A DNA stretch of 58,767 nucleotides from Flavobacteriales bacterium (GTDB lineage Bacteria > Bacteroidota > Bacteroidia > UBA10329): contig JACJZQ010000019.1 of NCBI GenBank assembly GCA_020635495.1, positions 1 through 58,767 on the forward strand, in the 5' to 3' direction. This document shows positions 46,146 to 54,552 of the stretch, in pieces. The notes under the pieces are model-generated. The model was not told where the DNA came from. It searched no databases and saw nothing but the letters and a program-made list of their open reading frames with translations. The position numbers and the translations under genes are program-made. The number at the start of each line of letters is the position of its first letter. The stretch's first letter is position 1.

Positions 46146-46879
46146 GCGTCCCGCAATTGCTTTCCAGTCAGTTCAATGAAATGATGATGCAGACTGTGTC
46201 CATCTGAAAGCAGTTCAGATGTTTTGCCTTCGATGAGCAATTTTCCATGGTCGATGATGCAGACCCGATCGCAGAGTTTTTCGGTCTCATCCAACTGGTG
46301 AGACGTGTAAACGATGGTCATTCCGCTACGGTTCAACTCCTGCAAATAGGTATTGATCATGTGCCGCGAATGGACGTCAATGCCCACGGTCGGCTCATCG
46401 AGAATGAGGATTTCGGGGCCGTGCATCAGTGCCACCATCAGGTTTACCCTGCGCTTCATTCCGCCCGAATAATTCTGCAGCTGCTTTCCGCGATGGTCCG
46501 AAAGCCCAAAAGCTTCCATCAGCTCATCCGTTTTCTGTTGGATTTCCTTTCGGTTCAATCCGAGCATTTGTCCGAAGAAATGAAGGTTCTCAGAAGCGGT
46601 CATCGTATCGTACAAGGCGATTTCCTGCGGAACCAATCCGATGGATTTCCTGATACCGACCGCATCGTTTTTCCAACTCCTGCCAAGAATGGGAACTTCG
46701 CCTGTGCTCGGTTTCAGAATGCCGCAGATGATGGAAATGGTTGTGGTCTTTCCAGCACCATTCGGGCCAAGTAATCCATAGAACGCTCCTTTTGGAATGT
46801 TCAGGTTGAGGCCATTTACGGCAGGTTCGGCTGCACCGCTGTAGCGATGCACCAATCCCGATATGGAAATGGCATCCAA
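46142..46879 (-). CDS. ABC transporter ATP-binding protein
   Basis: A 245-residue ATPase: Walker A GPNGAGKTT, Q-loop LVPQEIALYD, signature NYSGGMKRR and Walker B ILILDEPTVG, followed by the H-loop TSHQ. It is the CcmA/DRA-type cassette used with ABC-2 permeases. No ATG is available at the start; TTG at 46879 is the first start codon after an in-frame stop and lies 1 base from the stop of the BtrH gene. It forms the export pair with the downstream permease gene. Confidence 0.92.
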   Translation of the reverse strand: MDAISISGLVHRYSGAAEPAVNGLNLNIPKGAFYGLLGPNGAGKTTTISIICGILKPSTGEVPILGRSWKNDAVGIRKSIGLVPQEIALYDTMTASENLHFFGQMLGLNRKEIQQKTDELMEAFGLSDHRGKQLQNYSGGMKRRVNLMVALMHGPEILILDEPTVGIDVHSRHMINTYLQELNRSGMTIVYTSHQLDETEKLCDRVCIIDHGKLLIEGKTSELLSDGHSLHHHFIELTGKQLRDA

Positions 46880-46880
46880 A

Positions 46881-47879
46881 TCAGAGTTTCATTTTGTGAA
46901 TGGAAAGGAAGAAGTTGATCTCGCGCTTGCCGATGTCCGAAAGTTGGTCGGCCAGATCCTGATAGGTGAGACCATCTGCGCGGTCTTTGCACATGCGGCC
47001 ACAATCGTAAGCGAAATTGCGCCATTGGTCACCGATCTTTGTGATCTCCAAACTCTTCTTATGCAAAACAGGATTTCCCAATCGTGCTGATGCTTCCTGC
47101 AAAAACGCCCCAAACATGAAGCGGAAACCCGCACCGCCCGTGCCGATCTCTTCCTGCATCCGAACGATGTTTCCGAGGTATTTCTTGGCTTCTTCCTTAC
47201 CGTATTTCTTCTCGTAGTTCGCTACCCGCGAAGCCAGAAAACCGATTGCGCGGCCACCGAAAATGGGCAACGGAATAGTTCCCATATCCTTGGCCGTGTA
47301 TTTCAGTCCGCTGATGATGGCCTTGTTCAGGTCCACGTCTTTTGGAACATGCGTTGGATAATACATCCTGCCGCTGGTGTTGGGCATGCCTTTGGCAAAC
47401 CGCGCACGGATCAGCATTCTGCGGTCAATCGTCACGGGTGCTTCCAAAATGGGGTCGGAGACGAGGTAATCATCGCCTTCCTTGCCGTATACTACAATAT
47501 TATGCGCGTTGAAGTGGAAACGGAACGCACGAGGCAAGTAGGGCAGGTAGAATACACTGGTCAGCATGCCAACAGGCAATCCCTGCTCCAGAACGCTGTC
47601 CAACTCGGCCATTGCTTTCTCAGGGTCGGAGAACTTCTGACGCTTCATTTCAACACCTGTCCGCTTCGAGAATTTCTTAAAAATATCGCCCGGCATGATC
47701 CGGTAGGTGGTCACGGGCAGACCGTTCACCTTGATGAACGGCATGTGGCTGAAGAACAGCCCAGAACCGATACCCAATGCCATGGGTTCGGAAACGTCCA
47801 GACCGTGATGACGCATCAAATTGGAAATAACGCCCGTCTCGCAATGAGCCGATTGGCGGTGCTCGAAATCTATCTTCAT
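46881..47879 (-). CDS. BtrH-like acyltransferase (BtrH N-terminal domain)
   Basis: A 332-residue protein opening with HRQSAHCETGVISNLMRHHG and then SEPMALGIGSGLFF, which is the BtrH N-terminal domain; Cys13 is the expected nucleophile. His and Asp in NAHNIVVYG and DYLVSDPI complete a papain-like triad by analogy. BtrH moves an acyl group from an ACP to an amine during butirosin synthesis. Homologues are regular members of flexirubin/aryl polyene loci of Bacteroidota. Here it may transfer the chain from the ACP at 39198 to an amine or hydroxyl acceptor. It overlaps the upstream regulator gene by 4 bases. Confidence 0.83.
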   Translation of the reverse strand: MKIDFEHRQSAHCETGVISNLMRHHGLDVSEPMALGIGSGLFFSHMPFIKVNGLPVTTYRIMPGDIFKKFSKRTGVEMKRQKFSDPEKAMAELDSVLEQGLPVGMLTSVFYLPYLPRAFRFHFNAHNIVVYGKEGDDYLVSDPILEAPVTIDRRMLIRARFAKGMPNTSGRMYYPTHVPKDVDLNKAIISGLKYTAKDMGTIPLPIFGGRAIGFLASRVANYEKKYGKEEAKKYLGNIVRMQEEIGTGGAGFRFMFGAFLQEASARLGNPVLHKKSLEITKIGDQWRNFAYDCGRMCKDRADGLTYQDLADQLSDIGKREINFFLSIHKMKL

Positions 47880-48274
47880 TCTGTTTTCTTCAACTCATCC
47901 ACCGAGATGTCGAAGACCTCAGCATATTTTTCGAGCGTTTTAATATCCAAATCATTGAAGCCGGAAGGCTCTAAATGCTTGGCAACCTTTCGTTTTGAAA
48001 TATCCATGTACTGGCTCAACATGCCCACATCCATAATGTTCTTTTCCATATGGTAAGCCAATGGGCTCAGTTCGCCAGATTCAATTTTCTTCTTCGTTTC
48101 TTCAACTTTCTTATTGATTTCTTCCCACGCCTGATTGAGTACCGTGTTCTCTGGTTCCCAACCAACACTTCCTACGGTCCCATAGTTGCCATCGTCATCA
48201 ATGGCGTATTTCACCACCTTGAATTTACCCTCGAAAAGATTTTCGTCATCCTGAGGTACATCCTTCTTTTTCAT
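47876..48274 (-). CDS. XRE-like helix-turn-helix protein with novel N-terminal domain
   Basis: A 132-residue protein. Residues 85-130 resemble an XRE-type DNA-binding domain (GMLSQYMDISKRKVAKHLEP, then LEKYAEVFDISVDELKK). The first half starts with an acidic patch (VPQDDENLFEG) and the strand-like FKVVKYAIDDDGNYGTVGSVGWEP, not recognised. It is the first gene of the operon and overlaps the BtrH gene (ATGA), so it may autoregulate the locus. The -7 box lies only 4 bases from the ATG. Confidence 0.7.
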   Translation of the reverse strand: MKKKDVPQDDENLFEGKFKVVKYAIDDDGNYGTVGSVGWEPENTVLNQAWEEINKKVEETKKKIESGELSPLAYHMEKNIMDVGMLSQYMDISKRKVAKHLEPSGFNDLDIKTLEKYAEVFDISVDELKKTE

Positions 48275-48278
48275 CTAG

Positions 48279-48286
48279 CAAATTTA
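48279..48286 (-). promoter_or_regulatory. -7 box just before the regulator gene of the biosynthetic operon
   Basis: TAAATTTG on the minus strand matches TAnnTTTG and ends 4 bases before the ATG at 48274, which would give a leaderless or nearly leaderless mRNA. No -33 TTG was seen. Confidence 0.35.
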
Positions 48287-48365
48287 AGATACCAGCCACT
48301 TGCTTGAATTGATCTTAATACGAGTTTCTGCACAATTCCTCAATTACGTTGTTAGATGAGTAGAC

Positions 48366-48373
48366 TAACTTTG
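48366..48373 (+). promoter_or_regulatory. -7 box just before the TPR protein gene
   Basis: TAACTTTG matches TAnnTTTG and ends 5 bases before the ATG at 48379. A TTG at 48349-48351 is 14 bases upstream, closer than normal. Confidence 0.35.
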
Positions 48374-48378
48374 ATGTA

Positions 48379-49557
48379 ATGAGCCGGTTGTGTCATATTA
48401 TTTGTTTTCTGATTCTAGTTGTTTCTATAGCTGAGGCCCAGACAAATGAGTTGTTCTTGTCTGAGTCTGAGATTCAATCAATTGTGAATAACTCGGACAA
48501 AGTAGATGCTAAAATAGAGGAGCTCACGGCTCAGATGTTCAATCGTACTGAGCTTAGGGACGAGATATCATTGCTTCAAACCATTCTGATCTTGGAGCCT
48601 TATTCTCAAGACGCTCATTGCAGTTTAGGAATTGCTTACGGCAGAATATCTGAACTCGTGATGCGGGTGGGAGCCTCTGAAGATGCACGAAAACTGATTC
48701 ATACAGGTCTTTGGCACGAGCAGCTTTGTTCTGACTACAACTCTAAGCGCGTTTGCAGTATGCTCGGTAAGTTGGGCTCTTTTCACTTGATAGCAGGAAA
48801 TTTGGACAGTTCTCTACACTATTTTAGAATAGCGGAGGCTTATACGGATACCATGAGAGATCCGGTTTGGCATTCTTCTGCATTGAACAATCTAGGAATG
48901 GCTTGTAAAGCTGCGGGAAAGCGGGACTCTGCTTACATGCATTACAACGCCTCCATTTTTGAATTGAACAACAACTCTGAGGAGCATCAGTCTTTGCTTG
49001 GAAGTATTACTGACAATCTGGCCCAGTGGCATGAGGACAATGGTGAGTTGCATCTCGCGGAACAGCGACATGAGGAGAATATTGAGCGGTTCAAACTACT
49101 GAAGGATACGTTGCATTTAGCGCAAGCCTTTATTGGTGCTGCCAGAACCAAATGGGAGTTAAACAAAGGATCAGTCTCTTTTCAGTACATGGATTCGGCT
49201 TATCAGCTAATGAGTTCATACACCCAAGAAGCCCCAAGACGAGCTGGAATGATTGTGGATCAATTTCATTTGAAAAGCAAATTGTACCGTGAAATGGGCA
49301 AATTTGAGGATGCACTGCAAGCTGCAGACAGTGCCTTGGCATGGGAAAAGCGCCATAACGAACTGAATGGAGAAGCTTTGATGGCCATGTTCAGTGTGCT
49401 GAAAGAATCGGAAGTGGCAAGAGTGAGACGCGAAAGAAGTTTGAGAAAGGACCTTCTGGAGTCCGAGGACAAGGCTCACAGTCGCCTCATCATGCTAATC
49501 GTCTCCATTATAGTGATCGTTGCCGCTGGAATTTCTATTGCTATCCGAAAGCGTTAG
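48379..49557 (+). CDS. TPR protein with C-terminal membrane anchor, sensor-like without output domain
   Basis: A 392-residue protein: signal peptide (to about 21, VVSIAEAQ), then helical TPR repeats (for example LGSFHLIAGNLDSSLHYFRIAEAY and ALNNLGMACKAAGKRDSAYMHY). A helix to residue 365 and one C-terminal membrane segment LIMLIVSIIVIVAAGISIAI end in RKR. In Bacteroidota this periplasmic TPR plus membrane helix is usually followed by a histidine kinase or LuxR-type domain; here the protein stops immediately after the helix. It could signal through a partner, such as the kinase or cyclase encoded convergently next to it, with a 4-base overlap at its 3' end. Confidence 0.75.
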   Translation: MSRLCHIICFLILVVSIAEAQTNELFLSESEIQSIVNNSDKVDAKIEELTAQMFNRTELRDEISLLQTILILEPYSQDAHCSLGIAYGRISELVMRVGASEDARKLIHTGLWHEQLCSDYNSKRVCSMLGKLGSFHLIAGNLDSSLHYFRIAEAYTDTMRDPVWHSSALNNLGMACKAAGKRDSAYMHYNASIFELNNNSEEHQSLLGSITDNLAQWHEDNGELHLAEQRHEENIERFKLLKDTLHLAQAFIGAARTKWELNKGSVSFQYMDSAYQLMSSYTQEAPRRAGMIVDQFHLKSKLYREMGKFEDALQAADSALAWEKRHNELNGEALMAMFSVLKESEVARVRRERSLRKDLLESEDKAHSRLIMLIVSIIVIVAAGISIAIRKR

Positions 49558-50600
49558 GGCTGTTCAGGTCTGGAAACCTCTATAAGGTTCATTTTTCCAC
49601 GCCCTTTCAGATCGGCCACGCCAAGTGGCTTCAAAAGAAATTCAGTCGAAGAAAGGAGTGAGGCGGTTGCTTCGGTAACCGTGACCTTCATTGGATGACC
49701 GTGATTCTCCACCCGTGAAGCAATGTTGACGTTATCGCCCATCACATCAAACTGACATCTAGCATTACCAACTACTCCAGAAATCACCGGGCCAGAATGA
49801 ATTCCAATTCGACATTCCCACGAAATTGGGCTAGACCGGTTTTTATGTTTGAGATGATCGATCATATCCAATGCGGCAGAAACTAGACTTACTGCATGGT
49901 CAGATTCTGACGTTCTACCCAATCCTGAAGCTGCCATATACCCATCGCCTAACGTTTTGATACGTAATCCTCCAAGGCCAGTAACTATTTCATCGAACGA
50001 TGAAAAGAGTTCGGTGAGTTCATTTACAAGTTCGGTTGGTTCCAACTGTGCCGCTTTGGTGGTAAAATCAACCAGATCGCAGAACATGATGCTTGTGTGC
50101 TGATGGATAACGGGTGTGTAACTTCCATTTGTCTTCAGCTCTTGAATTACCGTGTTAGGAAGAAGGTATCTGAGTAGACGGTCGGCCTTTTTCCTTTCTT
50201 CTTGGAGGTCGAGATGTGTTCTAATGCGTGCTTTAACTACCTGTGCGTTGAACGGCTTGGAAATGAAATCTGCTCCCCCGATATCAAACCCTTTAGTTTC
50301 GTCTGAGGCTTCATTCAAAGCGGTTAGGAAGATGATCGGAACCTGTGCTGTTACTTCATCAGACTTAAGAATCTGGCATGCGGTGTAGCCATCCATCTCT
50401 GGCATCATCACATCCATAAGGACAAGGTCAATGGCTGGGTCTTTCTGCACCAATTCAATGGCCTTTTTGCCATTCTTGGCAACCTTTATTTTGTAATCAT
50501 CACGAAGAAGAGCAGATAGTAACTGCAGATTCTCTACAGAATCGTCCACAACCAGAATGGTGTGCTTGTCAACCTTGGTCAACCCGAAATTATTTGCCAT
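49554..50600 (-). CDS. Response regulator fused to a class III adenylate cyclase
   Basis: A 348-residue cytoplasmic protein. Residues 1-125 are a receiver domain with phosphoacceptor Asp63 (LVLMDVMMPEMDG) and Lys in FISKPF. From about 165 it is a class III cyclase domain: metal Asp in MFCDLVDFT and in KTLGDGYM, adenine-selecting Lys (IKTLGD) and Asp (FDVMGD), and the transition-state Asn/Arg in NVNIASRVE. All are present, which points to an active adenylate cyclase. Overlap of 11 bases with the upstream hybrid kinase gene implies a common signalling chain from phosphorelay to cAMP. Confidence 0.92.
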   Translation of the reverse strand: MANNFGLTKVDKHTILVVDDSVENLQLLSALLRDDYKIKVAKNGKKAIELVQKDPAIDLVLMDVMMPEMDGYTACQILKSDEVTAQVPIIFLTALNEASDETKGFDIGGADFISKPFNAQVVKARIRTHLDLQEERKKADRLLRYLLPNTVIQELKTNGSYTPVIHQHTSIMFCDLVDFTTKAAQLEPTELVNELTELFSSFDEIVTGLGGLRIKTLGDGYMAASGLGRTSESDHAVSLVSAALDMIDHLKHKNRSSPISWECRIGIHSGPVISGVVGNARCQFDVMGDNVNIASRVENHGHPMKVTVTEATASLLSSTEFLLKPLGVADLKGRGKMNLIEVSRPEQP

Positions 50601-53112
50601 CAGAAATTGCCTTGATCAGTTCCATCGCCTCGTCAAATTCCATTTCCACCAAGCTTGCCTGAATTTTCTCCAAATTAGATTGATCGGCTCCAAAATCGAA
50701 CTTTTTGAATGCTTCATCAAGGATATCGCTAGAAGTTGGGTCACTTTCTGAGATTCTTGCTTTCAGTTTACTCAAGATGCCAGATAAATCCTCTTCCGAA
50801 ATTGGCTCTAGCGCTGCGCTGTCTGTTGCCTGTGCGTTCAATTTGCTCAAAATGCTCTTACTTATTTCTTCGGCTTCTCTGGCAACGTGTATCGCTTCGG
50901 TGTAAAGGAGGTCGATATCCAATTCTTCGGCATCTCTTAATGACGAGGAAAGAGTTCTGCATCTTTTGCCAAGTTCCTGAGCTCCTATGTTACCTGCAAC
51001 ACCCGCCAACGCGTGCATCATTTCGCTCATTCCTTGGTTGTCACGGCTGTTTATCAGCGGTTTTATATCCACAAACACAGTTCCGTACTTTTTAGAGAAT
51101 GTAAGCAGGATCTTTGTGTAGAACTCCGCTTTCCCACCACATCGGTGTAATCCGTCCTCAACATCTATCCCGTTAATCAATGGGAAAACGATCGGAGTTT
51201 CATAATGGTCGGATTCCAGTGTTTCAACCGAACCGGAAACGGTTGCGGAAGATTCAGGCGCCAGGAAATCAACCAACGTTTGGTAAAGCTTTTTCGGATC
51301 TATCGGCTTGGATATGTGCTCATTCATTCCTGCATCCAAACTCTTGGCACGCTCTCCAGCCATGGCATGCGCGGTCATTGCAATAATGGGCTTCCCATCA
51401 TGTATTCTCTCACTTCTTATCTCTCTCGTTGCAGTAAGTCCGTCCATAACCGGCATCTGAATGTCCATTAGTACAGCATCGAAAGCACGCTCTCGCAACA
51501 ATTCAATAGCCACGCTACCGTTTGGAGCATGGGTTACCTCAACACCTACATCTTTGAGTAGTTCAATGGCCAATTCTGTGTTGATCTCGTTGTCTTCCGC
51601 AAGCAGAACATGGAATCCATTCAAAACGGATTTGAATCTGTCTACATCGTCCGATACGGCTACACCGCTCAGTGTAGCAAATTTGTTCTTGTAGAGGGTT
51701 TTCTGAATGGCATCGAACAGAATGGAAGGACTTATCGGTTTAACCAGATATTCGTCCACCAAAGATTCGTTATGCGCCTCTACTTTTATCTGGTCTTGAC
51801 CATAAGCCGAAACCATTAATACACTCGGACTGGTCTTTACTTTCTCACGCTGTAGTTGCTCTAGCATTTGAATGCCGTTGGTGTCTGGCATGGCCCAATC
51901 TGTGATGATGAGCGAAACAGGCTCTTTGGCAGATTCTTCACGGTACAACTCAATTGCGGTTTCGGCCGAGTTTGCATCCAGCACCTCAAACCCGAAAGAC
52001 AGTAACATTTGCTTCAGAACGCTACGTGCTGAATCGGAATCATCTACCAATAGGACTCTGATTCCCTCCACATTCGTAGGTCGTTTGTTCTTAGATTGTT
52101 GACTTTCAATCAAATCCAGAACGGCATCAAAATAGAAGGTGCTTCCTTTTCCTTCTACGCTTTTCAAAGAGAGTGTGCCGCCCATCATTTCTACAAGTCT
52201 TCGCGAAATGGTCAATCCCAATCCGGTACCTCCGTACTTCCGAGTAGTAGAAATATCCGCCTGCTGAAAGGCCGAGAATAGCTTTTTCTGCTGTTCTTCA
52301 GTAATTCCAATGCCGCTGTCAGCTACTGAGAACGAAATTGTTACTTGGTCCGAAGTCCGTTTCTTCAATTCACATTTAAATCTGACATCACCACTTGCCG
52401 TGAATTTCACTGCGTTGTCTAACAGATTCAGTAAAACCTGCCGTATTCTGAGAGGGTCTGACTTAAGAGTGGAAGGAATGGTATTATCAAACTCAATAAT
52501 GAATTCGATGTCTGGTTTCTTACGCAGTTTTACGTTCACCAATTCCGCTACTTCATTAACCAAACCTTCCAGATTGAACTCTACTGATTCGAAAGCCAAT
52601 TTGCCAGCTTCGATCTTTGAGAAATCAAGAATGTCATCGATTATTCCCATCAATGCTTCGCTGCTGCGCTGGATCTTGATGAGATTCTCGCGCTGCTTCG
52701 GTTCCAGGGCGGTTTTCAATGTCAGATAACTAAGGCCGATAATGGCATTCATCGGAGTTCGGATCTCATGACTCATGTTGGCCAGGAAGTTGCTTTTGGC
52801 CTGATTGGCACTTTCGGCAATTTCTCGTAACGAGTTCATTTGGGCATATCGCTCTTCCAGTTCAAGATTCTTCATTTGAACCACATCCATCTGCCTGCCT
52901 CCGAATGAAGCAAACAGACCTAGAAAGAACGGTGCGGTATCAATGATCCACAATAATGGGGAGCTGCGTTGTGCTTCCAGTAAATGACCTACACTGAAGT
53001 CACCGAACAGAAAATAGCTCTGAATAAGCGTTCCTATGATAGGAAATGCCAAGCCGAACAATGCCCCATAAATGGCATATCGAACCAATTCGCTTCTTTC
53101 CTTCGCTGCCAT
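50590..53112 (-). CDS. Hybrid histidine kinase with two receivers and an Hpt domain
   Basis: An 840-residue membrane kinase. Two membrane segments are at about 13-35 and 52-70, with almost no periplasmic sensor. The HisKA phosphoacceptor is His115 (NMSHEIRTPMN). The ATPase domain has the N box (LLDNAVKFT), DSGIGI and GGTGLGL. Receiver 1 has Asp405 (ITDWAMPD) and receiver 2 has Asp550 (VLMDIQMPVMDG). The Hpt domain has His700 (MMHALAGVAGNIG). With no clear sensor, it may detect membrane state or receive a signal through a partner such as the TPR protein. Its stop overlaps the adenylate cyclase start. Confidence 0.93.
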   Translation of the reverse strand: MAAKERSELVRYAIYGALFGLAFPIIGTLIQSYFLFGDFSVGHLLEAQRSSPLLWIIDTAPFFLGLFASFGGRQMDVVQMKNLELEERYAQMNSLREIAESANQAKSNFLANMSHEIRTPMNAIIGLSYLTLKTALEPKQRENLIKIQRSSEALMGIIDDILDFSKIEAGKLAFESVEFNLEGLVNEVAELVNVKLRKKPDIEFIIEFDNTIPSTLKSDPLRIRQVLLNLLDNAVKFTASGDVRFKCELKKRTSDQVTISFSVADSGIGITEEQQKKLFSAFQQADISTTRKYGGTGLGLTISRRLVEMMGGTLSLKSVEGKGSTFYFDAVLDLIESQQSKNKRPTNVEGIRVLLVDDSDSARSVLKQMLLSFGFEVLDANSAETAIELYREESAKEPVSLIITDWAMPDTNGIQMLEQLQREKVKTSPSVLMVSAYGQDQIKVEAHNESLVDEYLVKPISPSILFDAIQKTLYKNKFATLSGVAVSDDVDRFKSVLNGFHVLLAEDNEINTELAIELLKDVGVEVTHAPNGSVAIELLRERAFDAVLMDIQMPVMDGLTATREIRSERIHDGKPIIAMTAHAMAGERAKSLDAGMNEHISKPIDPKKLYQTLVDFLAPESSATVSGSVETLESDHYETPIVFPLINGIDVEDGLHRCGGKAEFYTKILLTFSKKYGTVFVDIKPLINSRDNQGMSEMMHALAGVAGNIGAQELGKRCRTLSSSLRDAEELDIDLLYTEAIHVAREAEEISKSILSKLNAQATDSAALEPISEEDLSGILSKLKARISESDPTSSDILDEAFKKFDFGADQSNLEKIQASLVEMEFDEAMELIKAISDGK

Positions 53113-53207
53113 GTTCAGACTATCATTGGGTCAAACTGCGAGTTGAATATAATATAATGCACATTTGCACGCCTCGTTGATTGTCGATTGAGCAGAAAAT
53201 CGAAGAC

Positions 53208-53240
53208 AAAAAAAATCCCCACCGAGGTTGGTGAGGATTT
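53208..53240 (-). terminator. Rho-independent terminator of rplS
   Basis: On the minus strand AATCCTCACC and GGTGGGGATT form a 10-bp stem (one G-T) with a 6-nt loop, followed by eight T. It lies 20 bases past the rplS stop. Confidence 0.9.
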
Positions 53241-53260
53241 CTATCTGAAAGCCTTTCGGC

Positions 53261-53614
53261 TTATTTCATTCGCTTTTCCTTGATACGGGCTTTCTTACCA
53301 GTAAGATCGCGTAGGTAGAAGATACGTGCTCTACGAACAACGCCTTTCTTGTTTACCGTAATGGTTGTAAGGTTTGGATTGCTGAACGAGAAAACACGCT
53401 CAACACCAACACCACTTGCCATTTTACGAATAGTAAAAGTTTCGGTAGCTCCAGAACCTCTTCTCTGAATGATCACTCCTTGGAATTTCTGAGGACGGGT
53501 CTTTTCGCCTTCGCGAATCAGGTACTCAACTGTAACTGTATCTCCAGCAGCAAAATCAGGCGCTTCAATGCGCTTGCTGTAAGTGTCTCTAACGTGGTTT
53601 AGTATTGCGTCCAT
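53261..53614 (-). CDS. rplS: 50S ribosomal protein L19
   Basis: A 117-residue L19, which sits at the 30S-50S interface. Family blocks are FAAGDTVTVEYLI-like, KFQGVIIQRRGSG, TFTIRKMASGVGVERVF and the C-terminal RRARIFYLRDLTGKKARIKEK. The length is normal. It lies downstream of trmD, as in many bacteria, here with a 136-base gap, and has its own terminator. Confidence 0.98.
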   Translation of the reverse strand: MDAILNHVRDTYSKRIEAPDFAAGDTVTVEYLIREGEKTRPQKFQGVIIQRRGSGATETFTIRKMASGVGVERVFSFSNPNLTTITVNKKGVVRRARIFYLRDLTGKKARIKEKRMK

Positions 53615-53669
53615 GCTTTCTAAAATATCTGTCCCGAAATTTGGGAGCGCAAATGTAGGTATTTAGTTT

Positions 53670-53694
53670 CAAGCTGCAAGTAACAAGTAGCAAG
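53670..53694. repeat. Heptanucleotide repeat, 3.5 units (CAAGNNN)
   Basis: Units CAAGCTG, CAAGTAA, CAAGTAG and CAAG follow each other in the gap between trmD and rplS. It is of the same 7-base period as repeats at 29595 and 37042, with different sequence. Confidence 0.55.
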
Positions 53695-53750
53695 AAAAAT
53701 TTGATGACTTGCTAAGAGTCATTTGTTCGTAGAAACCCTCCATCACCTCA

Positions 53751-54440
53751 TTACTTCATTCCATCATCACTCAAGTAATCCGGTCTTCGTTCTTGTGTTC
53801 GTTTCAAGGCTTGTTCATGCCGCCAGTCTTCTATCAGTCTTTCGTTTCCTGAAAGAAGCACATCAGGAATCTTCCATCCTTTGTATTCTGCCGGGCGGGT
53901 GTAAACGGGCGGGGCCAACATCCCATCCTGATGGCTGTCGAAAAGTGCAGAGGTTTCGTCTGAGATAACGCCTGGAATGAGACGGATCACCGCATCGCAG
54001 ACCACGGCAGCTGCCAGTTCGCCACCCGTGAGGACGTAATCTCCAATGGAGATTTCCTTGGTGATGAAATGATCGCGGACGCGCTGGTCAATGCCTTTGT
54101 AGTGGCCACAGAGAATAATCATGTTGCCTTTGGTGGAAAGGCGGTTGGCCATTGGCTGGTCGAACTGCTCGCCATCGGGTGTCATGTAGATCACCTCGTC
54201 ATAATCGCGCTCGGCTTTAAGGGCGGAAATACAACGGTCTATCGGTTCAATGGTCATCACCATGCCTGCACCGCCTCCGAACTGGTAATCGTCCACGCGG
54301 TTGTGCTTATCTAAGGTGTAATCGCGCAGATCATGGAAATGCACTTCTACCAAGCCTTTGTCTTGCGCGCGCTTTAGAATGCTGTGGCTGAATGGCCCCG
54401 AAAGCAGTTCGGGATGTATGGTGATGATGTCGAAACGCAT
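53751..54440 (-). CDS. trmD: tRNA (guanine(37)-N1)-methyltransferase TrmD
   Basis: TrmD methylates G37 next to the anticodon with SAM, preventing frameshifting. The 229-residue protein starts MRFDIITIHPELL and has the trefoil-knot SAM-binding signature blocks CGHYKGIDQRV and GDYVLTGGELAA, then IPGVISDE and PPVYTRP. The start and length are normal. The upstream side borders an A/T-rich accessory segment. Confidence 0.98.
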   Translation of the reverse strand: MRFDIITIHPELLSGPFSHSILKRAQDKGLVEVHFHDLRDYTLDKHNRVDDYQFGGGAGMVMTIEPIDRCISALKAERDYDEVIYMTPDGEQFDQPMANRLSTKGNMIILCGHYKGIDQRVRDHFITKEISIGDYVLTGGELAAAVVCDAVIRLIPGVISDETSALFDSHQDGMLAPPVYTRPAEYKGWKIPDVLLSGNERLIEDWRHEQALKRTQERRPDYLSDDGMK

Positions 54441-54552
54441 TTGGCTGCAAAGCTAATGCATTGGGGTAAGCACTAAATTCTAAAAGTTGAAATTCGAAAC
54501 GGTTGAATTAGCGATGGCCGATTTTCGATTTTCTGCCCCAAGACAGACATAA

